Assembly: GCF_001642475.1 (NCBI RefSeq)
Contig: NW_019174118.1
Span: 1 to 33,087, forward strand
Length of the DNA stretch: 33,087 bases
Direction of reading: 5' to 3'
Source: Fonsecaea monophora
Taxonomy: Eukaryota > Ascomycota > Eurotiomycetes > Chaetothyriales > Herpotrichiellaceae
The position numbers and the translations under genes are program-made. The notes beneath the pieces were generated by a model. The model was not told where the DNA came from, did not search any database, and was given only the letters and a program-made list of their open reading frames with translations. Shown here in pieces: positions 12,600-21,724 of this stretch. Each line of letters opens with the position of its first letter. The first letter of the stretch is position 1.

Positions 12600-13250
12600 A
12601 TCTCTAGGGAGTTATAGGAACTATGTTCGACTAGTGCAGCTCACTAGAAAAGAGGTACCTCGAGTACCGTCGCGCCTACCAGTCTATCGATAATAATCGT
12701 AACGAACTGGTTAGCCAGGTATAAACCCTCATCTAAGATAACTACTAGCTGCATGAAAATATGGAAAGGGCTAGGAAAGAGAAGGAAAACGCGGCTCTAA
12801 AGACGGACGAGCTCGATAGGCTCTCTAATACACTTTCGGAGAAGAATGTCTACCTATAAGTCGAACTTCAATAGTGTCGTGAAAAGATCCTAGAGCTGGA
12901 GGAGAAACTCGAGCACTAGCAGCCTTAAGCACCGATACCTACTGATGGACCCGATGACTAGGGTAATACATAAGTTCTCGAACTTAAGGTAAAAATGGGG
13001 TTAATGTAGATCGAATATAAGAGCGTGATTTAAGAGTATAAGAATAGATTAGCTGACCTCTCTAGACAGCGTAAACTAGTAGAGGGCCTAACGGTGAAAA
13101 CATCGGTGGCGACGGAGATGTAAAATGTTACGACTAAAGCCTCTACCTATCCTCTTAAGAAAGAAACGAGGCCGGATGAAAGAGAACGAAAGAAAAGTAA
13201 AAGAAATACTAAAACTACGAAGAAGTAGAAATACGATATTATAAGTAACT
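12600..13250 (+). pseudogene. Coiled-coil protein of unknown function, RIP-degraded
   Basis: A plus-strand frame readable from MFD at about 12,620 continues for about 200 codons with stops only at Gln/Trp-type sites. It is strongly charged with heptad-like Leu spacing (for example ENMERARKEKENAALKTDEL and REKILELEEKLEH), predicting a long coiled coil. A second charged helix, then a basic, low-complexity tail (RPDERERKKSKRNTKTTKK) follow. I do not recognise a specific family. It could be a bZIP-like or structural protein, but no clear basic-region/leucine-zipper register was confirmed. Confidence 0.5.
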
Positions 13251-14019
13251 AGCATTAGATTTTACTCTTTTTTATAGATGTTCCGCCTTATATATTAGAA
13301 ATAAGACGAATATTCGGGCTCTCCGGCTACTAGCCTTCATCTAAATGGAGTATATCGTATTTCTAGCTGTCGAGTGAGGCGAGAAGTATGCTTCGGAGGG
13401 ATCACTGCGACTAAAGGTTCTATTCAACTAGGATTCCGTACACTAATATAGAGAGAAAGGCGAAAATATGTTCATATCCCCTCTATAGGCGATGAAGGAA
13501 ATATTACAAATTAACTTAAAAGGGGAATAGTTATTATATTTCTTCATGTATGGATAACTACTCGGTGCTGGTAAAGGTCTCGGTTAATGAGACAAGCGTC
13601 AAGCGGTACCTAGGCGTAGACTTCCCATGATTTTTCTCCGAGAAGTTTCAACGATAGTACTACCTTAGTATAACTTCATAATGTTATACCTATTTCTACT
13701 AAATATAAAAACCCTACAGAGACCCTGGAGATTATATCTTGAGATAGTATTAATAGGTCATTCCTACTAAATATCAATCTTCTCCGAGTAGGCTATAAAA
13801 AACTCAGAGCTGTACTCTATAATATAGCCGGCGTTCGTTTCTACCGATTTACTCCCTCTCACTTGCCGGTAGTACGATCATCTAACAATAGCTCTTATAA
13901 GGTTTAGAATGGTAGAGGTACTTAACTCGAGGATCTTGATAAGATGAGAGATGCTCACCTAGGAGCTGCCTCACCCGGATCTATCTATACCATCGCTTCT
14001 TAACCGAACGAACATCATT
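13251..14019. other. Unassigned RIP-degraded stretch upstream of the decarboxylase
   Basis: No supported frame. It probably contains the 3' part of the coiled-coil gene and the promoter or 5' exon of the decarboxylase remnant. Confidence 0.3.
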
Positions 14020-15209
14020 ATAGTTTACCTGAATAAAGAACTATAAACGATACTTTACGAATAGCTTAGAAGTTTAATTCCCCATATCCGATAACTCTTA
14101 TTTACCTAAGGGCGGTAGTAGCTATAATAAAGTAGTTTACTACACTATTTACAGGTCGAACGATGTACGCGGTCAAAGCGAACCCTTACCCGAATCTACT
14201 AAGGCTACTCTAGGAGAACGGTATCACCTAGTTTAACGTCGCATCTCTTACTGAAGTACGATATGTGTCCAGTATCTTACCGGCAGCTACCTTATGTTTT
14301 ATGAATCCAGTTAAAGCTCGGGAAGCTATTCGAGAGGCCTACTTCTCCTATAATGTACGGGTGTTTAGCCTCGATTCCCTAAGCGAAATGGAAAAGATTA
14401 TATAGGCTACCGCTGAGGGGTCTTAACGCGCTACTGATTTAACCCTATGTATCCGCATTCAGGTATAATCGCAATATACGAAGGTCAATCTAGCACCTAA
14501 GTTCGGGGTTTCTAGCTAAGAGGCTAAGTCCTTACTCCAAGCGATAAGGAAATCACTTAAAGCTACAGCTACATCACTCCAGACAATAATAGAACTAACC
14601 TATCGACTAGGAATATGTTTCCACCTAGGAAGCTAGGCGATAGAGCCTAGGGTATATTAAGACGCATTACATTAGGTCTATACTTTAGTTATGGATGTAG
14701 GAGTTAAAATCGACATCATTAACGTTAGTAGTAGATTTCCCATTATATATCCTAGTATGGAAGTACCGCCTCTTTCCGACTTTATAAAAGCGATTAATGA
14801 TACCTTTCGTAATTTACCATTTACCCCCGCGACCCAGCTTTAGGTAGAGCTAGGCCGAGTACTATACGCTAAATACCATTTAGTCATTATTCGGGTGGAA
14901 AAGCGACGTAGGCTGGAGCTCTATATTAACGACGGCACCTACGGTACTCTCTCGGATACTGCGCACTTAAAATGGCGCTTCTACGTTAGACTACTTCGCG
15001 ATATACCTTCTAATGAGCCGGATCTACCGTTCTCGTTCTATAGACCGACTACCGACTTAGACTTCATGCCCGGTCCCTTCTATCTACCAGCGGATATCGA
15101 AGTTAGTGACTATATCGAGATCGTTAGGGTAGGGGCTTACGGCTCGTACTTAAGGTCATCTTTTAACGGCTTCGATACATTCGAAAGTATAGTTATAAGT
15201 GAGGGGTAG
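14020..15209 (+). pseudogene. PLP-dependent ornithine/lysine decarboxylase-like protein, RIP-degraded
   Basis: One plus-strand frame runs from before 14,163 to 15,209 without any frameshift. TMYAVKANPYPNLLRLL contains the family's PLP-lysine block (YAVKxN). Further on come VASLTEVRYVSS, MNPVKAREAIREAYF, the KFG block, LGICFHLGS-stop (HxGSQ), a VSSRFP segment where the family has a Gly-rich GGGFP, and ELGRVLYA (family EPGR). The C-terminal barrel, open at 14,895-15,209, has YINDGTYGTLSD, RPTTDLDFMPGPFYLPADI and GAYGSYLRSSFNGF. The C-terminal wording is closest to bacterial/plastid lysine/ornithine decarboxylases as I know them. Gly-to-Ser and Gly-to-Arg changes fit G-to-A RIP. The usual catalytic Cys (GPTCD) is Thr (ACC), which RIP does not explain. 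A polyamine (putrescine/cadaverine) role would be expected for an intact copy. The exact start is unresolved. Confidence 0.85.
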
Positions 15210-15993
15210 ATATAACTAGGAGGAAGTTAAGCTATCTTCTTACTTAAATTAACACATTATAAGAAACCCGAGAATAGATTTTTCACCTCTATGTGGATAA
15301 TCGTGCCTACCGTTATAAAATACTAGCTATACTGTAGTGGGAGAATCTACAGGCTGAAAAGTGATTAGTGGAATTTGCATGTATAATGTACAGGATGACA
15401 CTCCTGACTGCTGATTAGCTGGATCTCTAACACTAGGTCTGAGATTCCTTTTCTCTTGAATCCTCCAACAGGATCATCCTATCATTCAAGTAACTTAATC
15501 GACAGGTTGAGAACAGTGATCAATTAACTTATGGAATCTATCTGATCAGGATCTTCGATGCTACTTTATTATTACTGTGCGATAGTCGTTACCCGCCCAC
15601 CGCCGTACGAGTTGATACCTTTAGCTAAAAGCCTCGCCCCAGTTCAATACGACATAATTAGTAGGATTAAAAGTCCCTGTTAGAGACGCTATTCTTGTCT
15701 ATGATGCTACTCTACGTATATCTCGCTTCTATAGATACCTATAGTTAGAGTTAGTATAAAAGGAGTAGAACGATTTAGAAGAAGTTTCAGTAATCTAGCT
15801 GATAGGCAGCTTACTAACCTCTTACACTCTTCTATAAGCGACGTATGATACTTAGAAAGTAATTATAATAGTATTTAATACCGTAAGTGATGTAGAGTCC
15901 TCTATAACTAGCTCCTCCCTTAGATATAACTTTATTACTTATGATCGTAGAGCGAAGTATCAGCGGAATTAGTATTCGACCTACGTCATAAAT
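15210..15993. other. Intergenic RIP-degraded stretch
   Basis: No coding frame recognised. Bases 15,350-15,560 retain more CA/TG steps than their surroundings (for example TGCATGTATAATGTACAGGATGACAC), so mutation is uneven here; this may be an inter-repeat segment less hit by RIP. It presumably includes the promoter of the downstream glycosyltransferase remnant. Confidence 0.35.
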
Positions 15994-17278
15994 ATGATAC
16001 TGTCCGCAGCGGGTATACGCCTCCGTTTTATAACGGCTATTTTCCTTATAGTACTTATCTTACTCTTTACCTCCTTTCGAGTTCTTGACCCTAAGTCTTA
16101 CGGCCCTTTTGATATCTAAGACGCTTTTCCTACGATTAATGAAGGCATATAAGCGAAGTCTATAAAGTCAAGTCGATATTCCGAGTCCCTCTCTTAGATA
16201 TATAATGAGACTCTAGGTTTCTAAAAGATATATATGATCTCGCTTCTAGAACGGACAGACAAATAAGATACCTTTACTATACAGGCAGCATTTTCGGAAA
16301 TCTCGTATACCCTTATAGACGGAGTATACGGCGATAATGTCCCTACTAAAGCATTACCATACGTATGCTAAACTAGATACCCTCTCTTTAAAAATTACTA
16401 ATATTTATAGATAATGAACTAAAAGACGAGCGTCATTAGATGTTAGCGTATATATATTAATGTCTATTAGAGGATAGTATATGAAAGCATTTCTACCGCC
16501 TTAATTTTCGAGGACGACGTAGACTAGGATGTCGCATTTAAGCACTAGCTTATACAATTTACCAGAGGTTCGAGATTCCTCCTGGGTACTACGAATCAGG
16601 ATATATAACACTCGCTATATGGAGATAACTGGGATATGCTTTAGATCGGCTATTATAGTACCTAGGTAATGCTAGATAACAACCGTCGATTTTTCGTCGT
16701 CCCTAGTGATCCTACCGTACCACCATCTCGAATGCATAGAGATAACGTAGTAGAGCCAGACATGAGCCGCTGGCGGGCCACCCCGGACGGCGGCGAACGA
16801 ACAAGAATAGTCTTCCGTTCGGAAGGCGCGGTATGTACCGCAGCGTACGCTATCTCTTAGAGGGGCGTACGTAAAGCCCTCTACTACTTATCTATGATCC
16901 CTTATAACGCTCCTATCGACTAGGGACTTACTAACCTCTACAAGAATAAGGAATATAACTTTCAGTTGTATATCCTCCTGGCCTCAGCTGGTCGGCGTAT
17001 CTCGACCTACATCGAATACTACTAAATGGAGCGACATCGATTCCCCACCCGACTTAGACACTACGATTAGGGACGGAAAATCGTATCACCTAGTGTACTC
17101 AGTACGATAGAATGTACCGTATTAGCTCAATGGGACAACGATCTTCCAGAGTCAATACCCTAACATTACACCGCTAATGAGTATCGATGATATTAGTAAA
17201 GCGGTAGGCTATGCTGAGATTCTAGCACTAGAGGATGAGTCTAAGATATTAAGAAGGAGTATAGGCTGATGGTTATAG
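15994..17278 (+). pseudogene. Fungal GT25-type (LPS-like) glycosyltransferase, RIP-degraded
   Basis: The ATG at 15,994 opens a type II membrane protein: a single hydrophobic anchor (LRFITAIFLIVLILLF) just after the start. In the same frame come a LLERTDKQDTF segment (family SLPxRxDKRD) and LIDGVYGDNVPTKALP. Then comes the acidic DxD-like block LIFEDDVD followed by a stop (Trp in the family), GDN-stop-DML-stop-IGYY, and an open segment at 16,669-16,860 containing VVPSDPTVPP and FRSEGAVCTAAYAIS. RGVRKALYYLSMIPYNAPID follows. The N-terminal, DxD and 16,669 blocks are all in frame 15,994 with no indel. The C-terminal tail (FQSQYPNITPLMSIDD) is in another frame after an unresolved intron. Expected role: Golgi glycan extension. 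Stops lie at Trp/Gln positions. Confidence 0.85.
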
Positions 17279-17797
17279 AAGTTGAGGGAGATAAGACACA
17301 CTTAACTAGTTTCCTCTTCCGCGTATAGAATATAGTAAACATCGTTTTAACTTAATGCTCAATAATCGGCCCTCTCACCTCCTTAAATGCGGTAAGAGCT
17401 TCCCCTTAAGTTCTTCTATAGTCTAATGTCTCTAGTCGTTTCCAAATACACCTTCGATAGCTCCCTTTCCCTATACGATTCCCCGTATTGTCGAAGAAAA
17501 CTTTACCATGATCAGTCTCTATCCAGTTCCACTAAGCTTAATAATCCATGTCCTTCTAAAGATAAATTTCTCTAGAGCTGTTTATTAGGAAGGAGGCCGT
17601 CGCTTTGAGAAGTGCGTCGCTTTAACGGCCGGCGTAAATGGCTTTGTCGGTAACGCTATACTAATAAGAATAAGTGGATTATGTACGTTCTTATTAGTGA
17701 TTTTAACATACCTTTCCGGATAACCTATAACAACCGGTAAAAGGGGAGTTTGTTGGCTATTCTCATAATTATAGAATTTTGATCTTATCCAACTTAG
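17279..17797. other. Left flank of the TIR element
   Basis: No gene is seen. RIP bias fades from about 17,600, so roughly the last 100-200 bp before the left TIR contain CA and TG steps. A perfect 11-bp inverted repeat lies at 17,660-17,698. Confidence 0.45.
17660..17698. repeat. 11-bp perfect inverted repeat
   Basis: ACTAATAAGAA (17,660-17,670) and TTCTTATTAGT (17,688-17,698) are exact reverse complements separated by 17 nt. It sits about 100 bp outside the left TIR of the transposon-like element; no function is evident. Confidence 0.7.
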
Positions 17798-17799
17798 TA

Positions 17800-17848
17800 C
17801 AGTCGTTCCCGAAACCGCCCTCCCCTTTTAAGGACACATTGCAAATTT
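17800..17848 (+). repeat. Left terminal inverted repeat
   Basis: It starts CAGTCGTTCCCGAAACCGCC and ends near GACACATTGCAAATTT. Compared with the reverse complement of the right repeat it shares the first 12 bases, then AACCGCCCTCCC after one A/T mismatch, then ACACATTGCAA after a diverged 8-9 nt spacer. TA precedes it at 17,798-17,799. Confidence 0.88.
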
Positions 17849-17937
17849 AAATTGCCCAAGAAGCGGGGCGCCTTTGCCTATTATGGTAAATTCCGTCTAC
17901 ATTGAGTTAACAAATCATAGCCCAGCGTAAAAGAACC

Positions 17938-17956
17938 AGCGTATTATCAATACGCT
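17938..17956. repeat. 8-bp perfect hairpin inside the element
   Basis: AGCGTATT and AATACGCT are exact inverted arms around a 3-nt loop (ATC). It lies about 90 bp inside the left TIR, a position where subterminal transposase-binding or regulatory sequences occur in some DNA transposons; function here is unproved. Confidence 0.6.
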
Positions 17957-18064
17957 AGCCTTCCGCGTCGTGGCCTTTCTGACGAGACGGGATTTGTGGC
18001 TTACATAATTAGTGGAGGACGAGTGGCGATTGCAACGGCAAGAAAATTCGTGTCGGAAATTAAT

Positions 18065-18085
18065 CTCAATCACGTGATAATTGAG
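18065..18085. promoter_or_regulatory. E-box centred dyad upstream of the hydrolase gene
   Basis: TCACGTGA, an 8-bp palindrome containing the bHLH E-box CACGTG (18,071-18,076), is flanked by inverted arms CTCAAT (18,065-18,070) and ATTGAG (18,080-18,085). It is about 300 bp upstream of the hydrolase start codon, a reasonable distance for a fungal promoter element. Binding is inferred only from the motif. Confidence 0.4.
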
Positions 18086-18376
18086 GATCGCATTTCAGCC
18101 TGATCCAGCACATCATTCTTCTGCGCAGTCTTACACGTGCCTGCACAAGCTGTTAATGAGCTATACTGGCCGTCCTGTCAAAGACTCATGTAGTTATCGA
18201 AGTCAGCGCCCCAACTACAAGCCCGAACCTGTTATACCTGCGCTATCTATCCTCCCACAAGCTTTCTTTGCACTATCTCCTTGATCAAGCCTCCCTCTCG
18301 GCACGCCCAGGAAGCCGCTTTCGATGTTGTGAATTGTTCTTTAAGTTTAAAACGGCCAACAACACGACCTAGGTTT

Positions 18377-20634
18377 ATGTTGAATGACCTGCAGAAAGAA
18401 ATGGGTCCAATAATGAGAAAAGCGAAGAAGGTTATGGGAGTTGGACCTGACACTCCACGTGAAAGTAGTAACAAGGCCTCAGCTTCGGCAGACAACGCAC
18501 ATACTTCTACAGTTCCCATCTCTGGAGAGAATTTAGGTCTCAATACTTCTATTACTACCGAAACAACTACGACACTCCCACTTCTTGGGCCGAACGCTCG
18601 TTCTTCGACTGCCACACCGGAAGTCCTCGCGGAACGCACAACCACTCTCAGTGTGAGGCACGAACGGGCGGCCTCGAACGGCCCGTTCCCTTCCAACGGA
18701 ACTAGTGAAAAGTATGGCTTGTTTGTATTCAAAGACCAGCCAGATATAAAAGATGGAGTTGTGGATATCATCGCCCTTCATGGTCTCAATGGAGATTATG
18801 AAAGTACCTGGGTGGCGGACGATACTGGAGCAAACTGGTTAAAGGATGAAGGATTTTTGCCGGACCAGGCTGTGGATACTAGGATAATGTCATATGGATA
18901 CAACTCCCAAGCACAGTTGAGCAAATCTGTCGCTGGGATTGGGGCTTTCGCAGAAGGACTTTTGGCCCAAGTGGCAAGTCGGCGTAGAAGCCGGCAAGAG
19001 AAAAGGAGGCCAATCGTGTTCATCTGCCACAGCCTTGGTGGGATTGTTGTCAAGAAAGTATGCGTACCGTCTTCCCATGGTACGACGCATTATCATTGCT
19101 AGCCACTAACTATTGCTTATAGGCTTTCATCGTCGCAAATGAGCAAGACCGCTTCAAAGATTTACTTAGCTGCTTCTATGGAATAGCTTTTCTAGGTACA
19201 CCACACCAAGGTTCTAAAGTGGCAGACTGGGCCAAAATCATTGGGACCATTGCGAAGTATGCAAGCGCTGCGACAAGCACCAACGACTCGCTACTAAAGA
19301 GTCTGAAGAAGGGTTCGCCAGAACTCTTTGAAATATCAAAATCTTTCATCGATCGTTCACCAACCTTGTCTATTCTCAGTTTCTTTGAGCTGGACAAGCT
19401 GCCGCGCATGAACTTTAGAGTTAAGACCATACTCGCCTTCGGCCGTTTTTACTTTCTAAAAATTGCATTAGGTCGTACCAGAAGATTCCGCAATTCTGCG
19501 GCTTCCCAACGAGCAGAGAGTTCCAGTGAATGCTGACCACTTTAATATCTGCAAATTCGCGAGAGCTGATGAAAATCGGTACCGTGATGTGTGGACTGCT
19601 CTGCAAGATATGATCGTGGCTGCTAGAGAAAAGGTTACCAGTAAGTGACAACATCATTGAGAACACTGAAACCATTTCACATGTGAACCGCGACAGCTAA
19701 CTTCTGTAAGGTGCTGCACAGAAAGTGAACCAAGCAGATGACGACAGAGACATGCGAGATTTGGAAATGAAAAGTAAGTCCTCACTGTGACATACGCTAT
19801 GTGTAAATAACGTCCCCAGTGGCGCTTCCTGCGTACCCCAATACCTTGCTGGTAACAACAAAAGCTTGCACCTTCGATTCCTTGGATACAGAATGTCTCT
19901 CCTCTCGACGACTAAAGTCATCTCGCGAGGAACTCAGTTACAAGAGAGCCAGCCTCGGCTATGGATCTACCCATTTATTATTCCGCGAGATCTCTGGTTA
20001 TCGGAAAACCATTGAGGAGAAGATTGCGAATGGTAAAGGAACTCAAGAATTTATCAATATTTGGTGCCCACCTTGTTGCCATATGATCAAAACTGCAGAG
20101 GTCATTGTCAGTCAGTCTTCTCCAGAAGGGCAAGAACGAAGGGCGGTGATACACGTCGACCCTACCATTCCCGCCAGTTGTTGCCAAAATTCTAACCTCC
20201 TGGACAAGTTGCTTATGCTTAAACAAGCTTTTGACGATCCTGATGGTACTGCGGAGCCTGGTATTTTCGATGCACGACCATTGTATGGCTATTCTGAAAT
20301 AGAGCACGCTATCGAGAAACTTGAAACGTCAGGAGAGACACAGAGCTCGGCCGATGGGCAAGGCAACTTCTTGGAACGAATCGAGCGGTTGACATACGAA
20401 TGGGCACAGATCTGCGGCTATTGTGTCTCAATTATCCTGGTCGAGGCGGATTTTGCCACAAAGGCGTCAAGAAATTCAAGTCCTTTTGCACCGTTCACTC
20501 GTCCTTTCAAGCCTAATGAATACTTCAGAATCTGCCGGCAGTCAAACATGACATGGAATCCAAAAGGGGGTGTTATCGGTATCGGGGGTTTCGAATCCGC
20601 ACCCGAATTTTGGTATGGTGGTACCTGGAGTTGA
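18377..20634 (+). CDS. Intact NLR-type alpha/beta hydrolase with an unrecognised C-terminal domain (5 exons)
   Basis: Exons: 18,377-19,057; 19,123-19,419; 19,472-19,640; 19,711-19,773; 19,820-20,634. Together they make 2,025 nt, 674 residues plus TGA, with GT-AG introns of 65, 52, 70 and 46 bp (CTAAC branch sites in the first and third). Residues ~1-115 are Ser/Thr-rich and probably disordered. Residues ~120-380 form an alpha/beta hydrolase of the DUF676/lipase-like kind that heads many fungal NLR-like proteins: ALHGLNGD (His135), nucleophile elbow ICHSLGGIVV with Ser219, FLGTPHQGS (~249-258), and NADHFNICKF with candidate catalytic His349. No P-loop NACHT/NB-ARC domain follows. Instead residues ~404-674 are unfamiliar, containing WCPPCC (485-490) and ending GGFESAPEFWYGGTWS. 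The start at 18,377 is the first in-frame ATG. It lies wholly inside the TIR element and shows no RIP. Likely role, by family only: a heterokaryon-incompatibility or immunity-type effector enzyme. Confidence 0.85.
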
Positions 20635-20786
20635 GTTGAGATGCAATCAATCTATCATATATGATCCTTGATTCATTTTGCACGGAGGGGAATTCGCTGC
20701 GAGTGATTGTCTTCACTCCTTTTGGAGGGATGAGGGATTTAGGACTTTCGGATCCCAAATAGGGCCTCTTCGACGACCGCGAAAAG
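20635..20786. other. 3' region of the hydrolase gene
   Basis: Short unmutated interval between the hydrolase stop codon and the minus-strand transposase-like fragment. No polyadenylation signal stands out. A minus-strand frame (20,573-20,836) overlaps the hydrolase C terminus and looks like a shadow. Confidence 0.4.
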
Positions 20787-21056
20787 TTACTGTCTTGCAT
20801 AAGGGGAGGTAGAGACCCAGAAATAAGACTGAGCACGAGTGTTGAGGAATGAAACAGCCTGAGCGGCCCACCTAAATATAGCTGTCTGACGGATTTCGAG
20901 ATTTTGGTCCTGGCAGAATTTCGTGACCATCCGCAGCTTCTTTTTGATCAGGGTGGGCTTCTGGTAGCTGTCTAGGTCGTCCTCTTCCTCGGTAGGTGTT
21001 ACAGGCCTTGCATTGACCATAGTTGATGATAGAATAAAGAGGAAAGATTGACGCAA
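20787..21056 (-). pseudogene. Possible truncated mariner-type transposase N terminus
   Basis: A minus-strand frame of 89 codons begins MRQSFLFILSS; an internal Met gives MVNARPVTPTEEEDDLDSY as another possible start. It contains KKKLRMVTKFCQDQNLEIRQ and then IFRWAAQ and FLNTRAQSYFWVS before a stop at 20,787. The spacing of a basic helix, a 'dIFrw' segment and an aromatic 'gY.WVS' segment resembles the N-terminal helix-turn-helix of Tc1/mariner transposases of fungi, where a Tyr/Trp segment is followed by RRxHN. The DDE/D catalytic core is absent; the frame ends as the hydrolase gene approaches. It reads inward from the right TIR, as expected of a transposase remnant. Recognition is by eye from family memory and is tentative. 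Confidence 0.42.
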
Positions 21057-21310
21057 AATCAGGTTGGTAGATAAAATGAGAGTGGTTGGGTAAATGACGT
21101 AATGCGTGTGCCAGTTATTCCTGTCACAGGCTCGGCGCTTGAATGTTCGAGAACACCCGCGGCCTTCTAAACTTTCTGCTTTTCCTGTATTCGGTCGGTA
21201 ACAGAAATACGTTGAGGCGAATCCGCTGCTGAGTCATGCCTCAAATAGTAGACAAACTACCACTGAATAGGCATAGCATCACCGACTAGTATTAAAAACC
21301 TTCCGCTGGT
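21057..21310. other. Right subterminal region of the element
   Basis: Unmutated DNA between the transposase-like fragment and the right TIR. No gene. It would be the promoter side of the remnant transposase frame. Confidence 0.4.
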
Positions 21311-21359
21311 AAAAGTTGCAATGTGTCTACAAGAGGGAGGGCGGTTACGGGAACGACTG
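21311..21359 (-). repeat. Right terminal inverted repeat
   Basis: Read on the minus strand it starts CAGTCGTTCCCGTAACCGCC and reaches GACACATTGCAACTTTT, matching the left repeat in about 42 of 49 aligned columns with one single-base gap. TA follows at 21,360-21,361, completing the TA target duplication. Confidence 0.88.
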
Positions 21360-21724
21360 TACACCTGCTTCGAGGGGTTCGATTCTGCTTCTTTGTACTT
21401 GCCGACCACGCAATAGTCGCCCTTTATGTTTCCAGATGAAAGACTTAAGTTAGTTTAAAGACCTAAAACGGCACCTAACTGTTCGCACTAATGCGGAGTC
21501 AGAGATCTCTTATTTAGATATCTAGGCACTTCATTTTCGGCTCCTAAGAGCCTGATTATCTCTTCCTAAGGAGGGCGTCCTTTCGTTGTCGAAATATCCG
21601 GCACCCTTCAGGAGCCGTATATAGACCCTCTTTTTACATTAAGCCTTGTAGAAACTGTAAGTATATAGTACAGTACTTTACTCCACTTTAATGTCTATCT
21701 AAGAAAGATAATGTTAAGGATATA

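Larger units (their letters stand above)
1..17600. other. RIP-degraded block, left
   Basis: TpA-rich, CpA/TpG-poor DNA in which almost no frame stays open beyond 100 codons, yet several frames still read as known protein families if in-frame TAA/TAG/TGA are tolerated. Stops fall where families have Gln (CAA/CAG) or Trp (TGG), as expected for C-to-T change at CpA on either strand. GC remains moderate because CpG-containing stretches survive. The right limit is gradual, with CA and TG reappearing around 17,600-17,720. RIP normally acts on duplicated DNA in the sexual cycle, so this block was probably repetitive. Confidence 0.9.
17800..21359. mobile_element. TIR-bounded DNA transposon (Tc1/mariner/Fot1-type) carrying a host-like gene
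   Basis: A 3,560-bp unit begins CAGTCGTTCCCG at 17,800 and ends with the reverse complement CGGGAACGACTG at 21,359. It is flanked by TA on both sides (17,798-17,799 and 21,360-21,361). The terminal repeats align over about 49 columns with about 42 identities. TA target duplication and a CAGT-starting ~50-bp TIR are typical of the Tc1/mariner superfamily, including fungal Fot1/pogo elements. The interior has normal CA/TG content and an intact intron-containing gene, whereas both surroundings are RIP-destroyed. There is no complete transposase, only a short candidate N-terminal fragment near the right end, so the element would be non-autonomous. It most likely inserted after the RIP episode. 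An alternative is that two separate MITE-like ends happen to flank an old island. Confidence 0.82.

Noticed and set aside
18081..18284. 67-codon plus-strand frame upstream of the hydrolase start
   Set aside because: No family features, not in frame with the hydrolase start, and it lies in the probable promoter/5' UTR.
18247..19096. Several minus-strand open frames antisense to the hydrolase first exon
   Set aside because: They overlap a well-supported, spliced plus-strand gene with clear family motifs and show no features of their own; they are shadows.
20573..20836. 87-codon minus-strand frame over the hydrolase C terminus
   Set aside because: Half of it is antisense to exon 5, and the rest does not continue the transposase-like reading in any recognisable way.
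21372..21385. GGTTCGATTC, resembling a tRNA B-box, just outside the right TIR
   Set aside because: The surrounding bases do not form a T-arm or acceptor stem and no A-box partner is present.
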